A DNA stretch of 64,000 bases from NCBI RefSeq assembly GCF_964340395.1, contig NC_135552.1, positions 24,151,181 through 24,215,180 of the forward strand. Reading direction: 5' to 3'. The position numbers and the translations under genes are program-made. This document shows, one piece after another, positions 42,412 to 64,000 of the stretch (position 1 is its first letter; each line of letters starts with the position of its first letter). The notes beneath the pieces were generated by a model. That model searched no databases. It had not been told where the DNA came from and saw only the letters and a program-made list of their open reading frames with translations. Origin of the DNA: Glandiceps talaboti (Eukaryota > Hemichordata > Enteropneusta > Spengelidae).

Positions 42412-45016
42412 ATGGCATCAAATTTTGGACTGTCGGCTGAACTTCAAACAACGCATGGAAGAACAAACTATGTCCGTCTTTGTCGACTTCTTGTAGGAGG
42501 GGGTACGAGGGCACTACGATATGTTTTCAACAATATTCATCCACCTTATGTCCTGCCAAATATCCTGGCACAACCAGTTATTAAACAAAAATTGCAAAAC
42601 CTCTTGACAAAGAAAACAATAACTCATAAATGCTGGAATATGATCTATCCGATACCAACCAACTTAGTGTCATGTATGAATTTCGACATTACATTGCTAG
42701 TTATTCTCTTACGAAATATTTGCAGTTTAAACCGCCCAGCTGCTGGTTGGGATACTTTACCTCACCAGAATGACTATTCTGTAGAAGCTGACATTGTAAG
42801 GATAAAGTGGTATCGAAATAAACTTTATCATAGTCATAACCTAAATATTGAAGACGGTAAATACGAAAACTACTGGAAGGCGATCAGCGAGGTGTTAGTT
42901 CGTCTCGGCGCTGACAGGGATGATATCGAGAAATTCAAACAAGACACCACTGACAGTGACTTGGAACAAAGATGTGTTCTGGAATTGAAAGAGTGGGCAC
43001 AAGCTGATATTGAACTCAAAACACTACTTGAAGGGGTTGATGCTAAACTCGATAATTATAATCAGAAACTTGCTGACGTTGATGGAACTCTCGGAGAAGT
43101 GGGTGATTTGGTTGCAAGTAGTGCTGTCACCATAGAAACAACAAAAATGGAGATGATGCAGGAAATGCAAAAGATGACAGAGGAAAATACAACGAGCCTT
43201 AGAGATTACATTGATGAAAAGATGTCCCATCTCGTTACTAAAATGGATACCGTGATGGGGATAGTAACACAACATCAATATATGATCCGCAACCTTGCTT
43301 GTAAGTAATGTTTGGTTCCTGACAAAGTACGTCCATAAGACGTGTATGCCTCGATATATATCCCAATTTCAAAACACCATGAGTTATTACTGCTAATTGA
43401 GACGTTTACGAAGGTCACTGTTCCTTTGAGATAATCTTTTGGTTATATATCAGATTAGTTTTCAATGTTTGTTATATTTTGAACATTACATGTGTGGGCG
43501 GGAATATTGGTCTTATGTATCAAGTCAAATCCAATCAGTGAGTAAAATAGAGTATTTCCCACTCGGTACATTCGTGTATAAAAAAAGCTTTTACATACCA
43601 TTTTTTTTATATAATCGCAAAGAACCTCTTACGTTGTAAAACTAGAGATCATGTGAACTAAAATCACGTGATATCTCAGTTCCACAATTCACAAAGGGTC
43701 GTCCTTGTCGATGTCTTGTCACTCAACTTATACTATTCTTTACAAGTAACATTAAACTATTTTATCATTTTATAAGATATTGAAATGATTCTTTGAATTT
43801 ATTTTCAGCTGCGGCTGCAAGATGTCATAATGAACCATCTGTGATTAGGGAGGACATACCATCGTCGGTTCGACTTGGTGAAAGGCTCCTCATCCCACTA
43901 CATACCAATAGTACAAATACTGGGGCATTATGTTTCTGCAATGGGCTAAAGGCAGAACTTAGACTTCCAAATGATCACACACAAATACTTGATGTTATAA
44001 AGACCGTGTCCACAGACAAATTACAACACGAATGTTATGTAGTAAAACTTGAACCTTGCGTAGAAGGTCGACATAGTTTATCTGTGACGACTAATGGTCT
44101 TCATGTCCAGGGTTCACCATGCCCTCTTCATGTCCGTGCGTCATTGAAATTATCCAGATCATTTGGGGGACCGGGTACTAAGCCAGGGTACTTCAAGAGT
44201 CCATTCGGGATAATTGTTAACAAAGACAATGACCTAATAGTGGCAGATTTTGATAACTGTCGCCTACAAATCGTTAGCACAAAGGGCCAACATAAGAAAT
44301 CGATCCGAGCGCCATTCCTTCGGAGACCCATATTTCCCATAGATATTACCATGTCTCATGATCAGGACGGCATATTTTACTTTACAGATGGGGGACTATG
44401 GGATACAGCAACAGACACCCTTTTGAAAGGTGGCAACAACAGAGTTGTAAAATGTGACACCATGGGAAATTTTCTTGACATTGTTGGGAAAGATTTATTT
44501 CAGGCACCATGTGGAATTGGTCGTAATAGTGTGAGGTCATTGTTATATGTTACTGATTTCCAAGCAGGATGTATCCATATACTTGATATGGATAGTTTAA
44601 AGCATGTAAAATCCTTTGGCACAAGGGGGAACGGGATTGGTCAGTTTAGTTATCCGGGATATGTAACTATCAACAGCAAGGGTGATGTAATTGTTTCAGA
44701 ATATGGTAATCACCGAATTCAGGTGTTCACATGGGATGGCGGGTTCAAATTCAGTTTTGGAAGCATGGGACAGAAAGAAGGACAGTTATATTGCCCCTAT
44801 GGGATTGCCACAGACAGAGATGATAGCATTTACGTGTGTGATTCTGGGAACAGTCGCATTCAGAAATTTGATAAGTGGGGGAGATTTATCTGTCAAATTG
44901 GTGACCATGAGCTTGGAGTTGTGAATCCCTGCTGTATTGCTATCTCTGAAAACAACAACAAAACAACTGTTGTTGTCACCGACATGTTCAACAATGATGT
45001 CAAACTATTAGCATAG
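42412..45016 (+). CDS. HEPN(DZIP3-like)-coiled coil-filamin-NHL protein
   Basis: Two exons, 42412-43300 and 43809-45016, join in phase 1 and give 698 aa. Residues 1-170 match the DZIP3-type HEPN domain: an FDITLLVILLRNIC segment, GWDTLP, the invariant-looking EADIVRIKWYRN, and YWKAISEVLVRLG. It contains RNKLYH (Arg135, His140), fitting the HEPN Rx4-6H nuclease or RNA-binding motif. Residues about 185-296 are a long charged helix or coiled coil rich in Met/Glu/Lys. About 305-408 is a filamin/ABP280-type Ig domain (ending HVQGSPCPLHV). About 412-698 is an NHL beta-propeller (for example YGNHRIQVF and DSGNSRIQKF). TRIM2/3/71 proteins pair filamin and NHL with RING, B-box and coiled coil; here HEPN takes the RING/B-box place and no zinc-binding motif is seen. 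By family knowledge NHL propellers of this class can bind RNA or protein. An immune or RNA-regulatory role is inference only. Confidence 0.85.
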
Positions 45017-45222
45017 TCTGTCAAGTGCACAAGAGCGAGGATATGTTTGGTAACCATCTGGCAGTAGCTAGTTTGCATTATCCAGAATTAATAGCCAGAA
45101 GATATGTAAAGAACGATCAGACTTATGCATATATATAAAGATTAATATTCAGGATACAATTCTGACCGAATTGAGGGGACATCAGTATCTGATGAAGTGC
45201 TTCTAAAATATATATACATTTT

Positions 45223-45354
<132 letters not shown>

Positions 45355-45401
45355 CAAAGTAGGTTGGTTGGAACTTGGTTGGTTGGAACTTGAGGTGCTT
45401 G

Positions 45402-45444
45402 GTTGTAACTCCGAGTTTCACGCTCAATGCGTTCATCAGACAAC
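45402..45444 (-). ncRNA. Hammerhead ribozyme motif (minus-strand copy)
   Basis: This is the exact inverted copy of the plus-strand motif at 45457-45499. On the minus strand it reads stem I GTTGT, core CTGATGA, stem II ACGC/GCGT with loop ATTGA, core GAAA, a very short stem III, and the closing ACAAC of stem I. All positions known to be essential for hammerhead cleavage are present. Confidence 0.75.
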
Positions 45445-45456
45445 TGTCTATCAACT

Positions 45457-45499
45457 GTTGTCTGATGAACGCATTGAGCGTGAAACTCGGAGTTACAAC
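45457..45499 (+). ncRNA. Hammerhead ribozyme motif (plus-strand copy), type I with tiny stem III
   Basis: The order of parts is: stem I 5' strand GTTGT (45457-45461); core CTGATGA (45462-45468); stem II ACGC (45469-45472), loop ATTGA, GCGT (45478-45481); core GAAA (45482-45485); stem III of about 3 bp (CT/AG plus the A15.1-U16.1 pair, loop CGG); cleavage nucleotide U at 45494; stem I 3' strand ACAAC (45495-45499), a perfect complement. Type I hammerheads with minimal stem III are known from Penelope-like elements and animal retrozymes, where they usually act as dimers. No reverse transcriptase or tandem monomer array is visible here. Confidence 0.78.
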
Positions 45500-45560
45500 C
45501 AAGCACCTCAAGTTCCAACCAACCTACTTTGATTATTCCCGCCCTGCTTACCCAAGCATC

Positions 45561-45591
45561 GAGCACTCTATTCTACGAGTTTGATACTATT

Positions 45592-45657
<66 letters not shown>

Positions 45658-45705
45658 CTCGGTGAGTATCAATCTGCTAAGACAGTGCTCTATACCGCAG
45701 TGGCA
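45561..45705. repeat. Imperfect inverted repeat around a second (TA)n tract
   Basis: The TA run at about 45595-45652 is flanked by arms related by inversion: gagcactctattctacgagtttgatact on the left and, reversed, gagcactgtcttagcagattgatact on the right. A third short TA run follows at 45713-45732. With the palindrome to its left this makes a TA-partitioned composite block of about 500 bp. Confidence 0.6.
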
Positions 45706-45988
45706 GAGCGTAATATATATATATATATATATGGTCTAACATTCTGTGTTATGGTGTGATGGAGCATACCAAGATTCGCTAAAATATTATGATTTAATAT
45801 GTTTCATACTTAGTATGGGACACATGCGTAAACATGGCTCATTTACTAGTATTCAGCTTCCATATACCCCCACCCCCATGGCCCCGCCAAGTATTTGATT
45901 ATCCACACAATAACGGTCTCAGTTTTCGGACAATTCTCATCGAGGCAACGATCGTCTGTTTTCTCATATTGTCATGATCAACATCTGC

Positions 45989-45994
45989 AATAAA
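45989..45994 (+). terminator. First canonical AATAAA downstream of the HEPN-NHL stop codon
   Basis: No AATAAA is visible between the stop at 45016 and this site, only a weak TATAAA near 45134. If this signal is used, the 3' UTR is about 1 kb and contains the ribozyme palindrome. If the weak upstream signal is used, it does not. Confidence 0.35.
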
Positions 45995-46548
45995 GATCAC
46001 ATGATATTAAACTGTTGTTCTCATCTTATTTTCACTGCTAGTATGGAATGCATGGTATTTGTATTAAAAGCTTCCTTTTTGTCCTATACTATGTGTTTGG
46101 TGTTAGTTGCTGCAAAAATACATGGAGGGAATATTTGGTTTGGCTAAGTGCACATATATATTGTGATATACTGTAGTATTACAAACTCATCTTTACAACA
46201 TTTGTATACATGTGAAATCTTTTATTAGTTTCAAATACACTTTGTATTGTTTCAAAAAAAGGATACATTTATGAACGAAACAGCAATATTTCAAATATAC
46301 AAAGCAGAATATGGCAGTTATGAAAAAATCAGAAACTCTTCTCTAGCACCTGTTATCGACTAGTACATTCTTTATGTACAAAAATCCAAGCAGACTGTGC
46401 CATATTGGTCTAACAACTTGTATTATAATTGCTTGTTTGTCGAGAAAATTAAGTTTTATTATCATGTTTAGTGTAAATGCTGATAAAAATAAGAACAAGT
46501 TTTCTTAAAATTTCAAGAATTAACTAACTTGAAAATATTTGATGGTGA

Positions 46549-46610
46549 AAGCTGGTTGAGTAGTTGTACAATGTAATTGGAGGGTCTTGGGTTCAAGTCC
46601 TAGACCTGAC
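46549..46610 (+). other. tRNA-like relic (A-box and B-box spacing)
   Basis: A perfect B-box consensus GGTTCAAGTCC lies at 46590-46600, and an A-box-like tggttgagtagttg lies about 35 bp upstream. The rest does not fold into a clean cloverleaf. It is probably the head of a tRNA-derived SINE or a tRNA pseudogene. Confidence 0.35.
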
Positions 46611-46950
46611 CAACTTTTCTCCTCCTTTTTTCTACAAACCAACATGTATTTTTTTCTACATAAAGACAATCACGATTTATTCTGTAAGCAATATATCTAC
46701 ATTTGTGCCACATATTTCAGCTACATGTACTGTCCTCAACTTTGTATCATTTTGTCCAAACTAAGTACTTTGGATTCTCATGATACTCATATTTATATTT
46801 TAAATATCTGATCCAAGATTTTGAATAAAACTTTCCATCCTCCATCATCTTTCAGATTGACTATAAAAATAACACCCAGCACTCAATAGTCTATTCTCTG
46901 TACAGTATTTACAAGTATTTACATTGTCTAATATCATTTAGGTTTCTCCA

Positions 46951-60970
<14,020 letters not shown>

Positions 60971-61921
60971 TTGTGTATTCGATTACAGATTTTCTTTCAC
61001 GAAAGGCAAAGCGGTGAAAGTTCGGTCACGTCTTACAATTCAAAGTCCAGCTCATTATGATAACATACATGTGAACTAAAGTGACCTTGTGGAGTGACCC
61101 TAAACGTCACCAGTTTTTGTGTAGATATCCCACAATGCACATCGCATAAATGTCGATTGAGGTCGAATGCTAGGCTCACTCATTTGAAACATTTATCCAC
61201 GAACATCAACGTTCAAAACTTAAAATCAGTACTAAAATTTACCTTATCTTTAGGACAGAAATCTTAAATTTTCAATAAGTGGTTCTTCTTTTGTTCATTG
61301 GGCATAGAAAAGTGTGAAATTGTATAATTTTCGTGGACACCTTTTCCTTTTGAACAAAATGGCCGTAGAGTTAGCAAGTGTGCTGACGTAGGTCCGGCAT
61401 TATTTGTGGAGCCCATAACCACTGCCTTCCGTGTCTATCATTCTACGTGCAACACGTGTCAGGGCCCCGAGTTTGCAAGTAAAGTTTCACCACGATACTA
61501 TTCTCTCTAGTTCACTCCACCAGTCTTGCGTAAAGTACAACATTATTACTAGGTGAATGCTTTGAGGTGGACGGCAAAAGAGATGCGAAACTCTGCAACG
61601 TCAGTGATACGAAAAGCACAATCTCGGGCAGACAGTAAAGTGAGAAGGACTGGTGTTGCTATGTTCCGCCAGTAGCTGGAAACATTCAAAACCAAATTGA
61701 TTTGCACCTGGCAATCGTCGTCTTCAAGTTATATGCATGCAACTGAATACATCATAGCTCTGCATCGAATACGTGAGTAATGCTGCTTTTGAGAGACTTC
61801 TATATTTTATGATTTGGTGCATATAATATATATTTTGTGTTTGTACATTGTGTAGTGTTTGTTTGCAGCGCTGTAGAGTAATGTTTTATAGTTAAATCTG
61901 AATGTTGGATATTCTAGCAAG
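60971..61921. promoter_or_regulatory. Divergent promoter interval between WDR24 (minus) and CDK12/13 (plus)
   Basis: About 950 bp separate the two start codons; the interval is richer in CpG than the introns. A YY1-like AAAATGGCCG lies at 61356-61365 in the CDK12/13 direction. On that strand a GTGAGT donor at 61773 and a tttgtttgcag acceptor ending at 61868 could bound a 96-bp intron in the 5' UTR. Transcription starts are inferred. Confidence 0.45.
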
Positions 61922-62841
61922 ATGCCAAGTTCAGGTTCTAAGAGGAGAAGAAGCAGGAGTCCAGGGGGCTCAAGGCGTAGTAGTAGCAGCAGCCACAACA
62001 AACATGGTAAAGAACAAAAAGAAAAGCGAGAACATAGAGAACGAAAAGAACGTGCATCAGGACAATCACAAGCAAGTACAAGCTCAAAACATGAACAGAG
62101 AGCCAAGCATGAACAGAAAAGTAAAGAACGCAGCAAGCATGAACGTAGTCACAGAAAACACAAGAAAGCAGCTAGGCATAAACGAGGTCAAAAACATAAA
62201 CGTTCAAAAGAACAGGAGGAGAAAAAGAAGGAACCAAAACTTGCTAAACCTTTAGTTGAGTACGATTATGAAAGTATTAGTAGCGAGTCAGAAGTTTATT
62301 CACCGATTGATGATAGCAGTTCATCTCCAATAGCAAGTAGAGTGACTCCAGAATCTGATAAAAGACACAGTAGTCGTGATGTGTCTCCTGCAACTGCCAT
62401 TCAAATTTACCGCAAAGAGAAATTGATTGAAACAAGGAGAAATTCTCCTCAAATCAAACTAAAACAAGAACCCTCTCCACAAGTGAGAACAAGCAGATCA
62501 GGAAAGAACAGAAGTTCAACACCAGAACCTCCAAAAGCATATCGACAAAGGTCTCCACCTTCAAGGCAACAAGCTCCAGCACCACCACGAAGACGTCGGT
62601 CACCGAGTCCAAAGCGAAGGTCACCAATTTACAGACGAACTCCTAGTCCAAGATACAGGCATTCACCAAGTCCAAGGTATAGGAGAAGCCCAAGTCCAAG
62701 GTACAGGCGGAGTCCAAGTCCACACTATATGAGATCTCCAACTCCACCAAGGTATCGACGTAGCCGGTCACCATCACCATATGGACGATCACACAGCCCA
62801 TACAGAAGGGGTAGATCACCTAGCAGAAGTCCTAATTACAG
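61922..62841 (+). CDS. CDK12: CDK12/CDK13-like kinase, first coding exon (N-terminal RS-rich region; 3' part beyond window)
   Basis: The exon opens with ATG at 61922 and runs 306 codons plus two bases to an AG|GTGAGA donor at 62842. It encodes an Arg/Ser-rich and Lys-rich disordered region: SGSKRRRSRSPGG near the start, a long KEHRERK-type charged stretch, and RYRRSPSPRYRRSPSP-type repeats near the end. Two phrases tie it to CDK12/13: KPLVEYDYESISSESE (compare KPLVEYDDISSDS in the vertebrate proteins) and EPPKAYR (present in vertebrate CDK13). By family knowledge these kinases pair with cyclin K and phosphorylate Ser2 of the RNA polymerase II tail; the RS region localises them to splicing speckles. 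The kinase domain is not in the window, so another RS-rich protein is not strictly excluded. CDK12 versus CDK13 cannot be decided; many invertebrates have one gene for both. Confidence 0.75.
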
Positions 62842-64000
62842 GTGAGAGCATGTGGTAATTTTGTTTGGGAGGTAAAATCTAAGACAACAGAAAAACCCTT
62901 GTTGTCTCAGATAAAATCTACCAAATATTGTTATTTTGGGTAAAATCTATCAGGGTTCCATATAGAAAGGATACCATCTGGCCAATATTACCTAAAGGTA
63001 GATTCAGAAAAAAAAATGTTCGATCTATATGAAATCCCCTTGTCATTGGTGGACTGTGAAACCTAGTACTAGGGTTTCCATGTCTTTTGCTTGGATACCC
63101 CCAAATAACTGGCTCCAATAAATGCATAAATAAATAAACAAATAAATAAATAAAAAATAGATAAATAATAGTAAGTAAATAGCATAGATAACTGCTGTTA
63201 CCTAAAAATAGAAGAAAAAAATTGCCCCAAATTATACAAAAAGTAGGAGACTGCTGTGTACCATCTGTCCATTAATAAATTTCTGAAAAATCAGTTTGGT
63301 TTATTTGGAAATTTCAGAATACATGTACTTCCTCGTGAAAAATGTGACCGGTAGTGTTTTCAAGTAGTAATTACTGAATATTCATGATGTGCAAATTTAA
63401 TGACTAGGGTTGTAGGAAAGGTACAAAATGTAGGACATGCATTGATTTAAAAAACAACAACCCAGACTTGAAAAATGACAAATTTTACATCAGGGTAATT
63501 TTTTTTCAGGTTTAAATATATCAAATAAAGAAAATGATATTAAGTACACAAATTCAGAAAGCTTAAAAAACAGTATGGTACTAGTGTCTATTATATGATA
63601 TTCATTGTTAGTTTGTACTGCTAAGATTCTAAATTTATTTGCTGTGTACTAATATGACTGTAAAAGTACAAGTTTTTCTCTGGTAAAAATTAAGTATAGT
63701 ACCCCAGGCAAGGCCACCATTGTTAGTGCAGCATATAAGTTAAGTAATACTTGGTGTTCTGTTTCACTACATGTATACAACTCAAAGAGAAAATGTTGAG
63801 CCAACAAAGGATATGGAATATGATATTTTAAAAACCTTTGAAAATATGCTGGTAATAGTATGGGCTACAGGATATTGCGTGATAAATTACAAAGTTTACA
63901 CAATTGCCATCACTTTCATTGTTTTTTTACGGGATGCCCAACACTTTTCATTCAATATTCTAGTCACATGTATAAGATGAATTATTTACAGATTTGAAAC
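62842..64000 (+). other. Start of intron 1 of the CDK12/13-like gene
   Basis: AT-rich DNA with no exon I can support. A TAAA-rich patch (aataaataaataaa type) lies near 63125-63175. The minus-strand ORF at 62918-63127 and the plus-strand ORF at 63771-63980 show no domain or coding texture. Confidence 0.6.

Overview
This is a piece of a marine-invertebrate-like bilaterian animal genome. It is AT-rich, with GT-AG introns, long simple repeats, tRNA-derived SINEs and minisatellites. The gene models were built by reading exons on both strands and checking splice sites and phase; nothing was aligned by computer. The phylum cannot be fixed from the sequence. A DZIP3-type HEPN gene and SINE tails of the 'gcgctatataa' kind suggest a cephalochordate, hemichordate or lophotrochozoan.

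Layout, left to right: (1) the last 59 codons of an unrecognised plus-strand gene (2-181); (2) a complete minus-strand MINDY-1/2 (FAM63) deubiquitinase gene in nine coding exons (6011-13909), ending in a 24-nt coding exon that supplies a CTLL prenylation-like tail; (3) a CpG-richer interval that separates it head-to-head from (4) the plus-strand CSL/RBPJ (Suppressor of Hairless) gene (20305-36387), with a phase-matched alternative first exon at 25469 and two possible C-termini; (5) about 6 kb of minisatellites; (6) a two-exon plus-strand gene (42412-45016) encoding HEPN(DZIP3-like), coiled coil, filamin-type Ig and NHL propeller; (7) a TA-rich block at 45.2-45.7 kb containing a long palindrome whose two arms each encode a complete hammerhead ribozyme, one per strand; (8) a complete minus-strand WDR24 gene in 18 coding exons (46951-60970; 798 aa); (9) a divergent promoter interval; (10) the first coding exon of a plus-strand CDK12/13-like kinase gene (61922-62841), running off the window.

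MINDY, RBPJ, WDR24 and CDK12/13 are conserved housekeeping or signalling genes: K48-chain deubiquitination, Notch transcription, GATOR2/mTORC1 amino-acid signalling, and Pol II CTD phosphorylation. They form two divergent pairs and are not an operon or a pathway cluster. The accessory elements are the HEPN-NHL gene and the ribozyme palindrome just downstream of it, which may lie in its 3' UTR. A recurrent theme is local tandem duplication at splice acceptors: a 90-bp in-frame duplication of the WDR24 zinc-finger exon, a string of decayed copies of a WDR24 WD40 exon, and a duplicated acceptor in RBPJ that leads to a premature stop.
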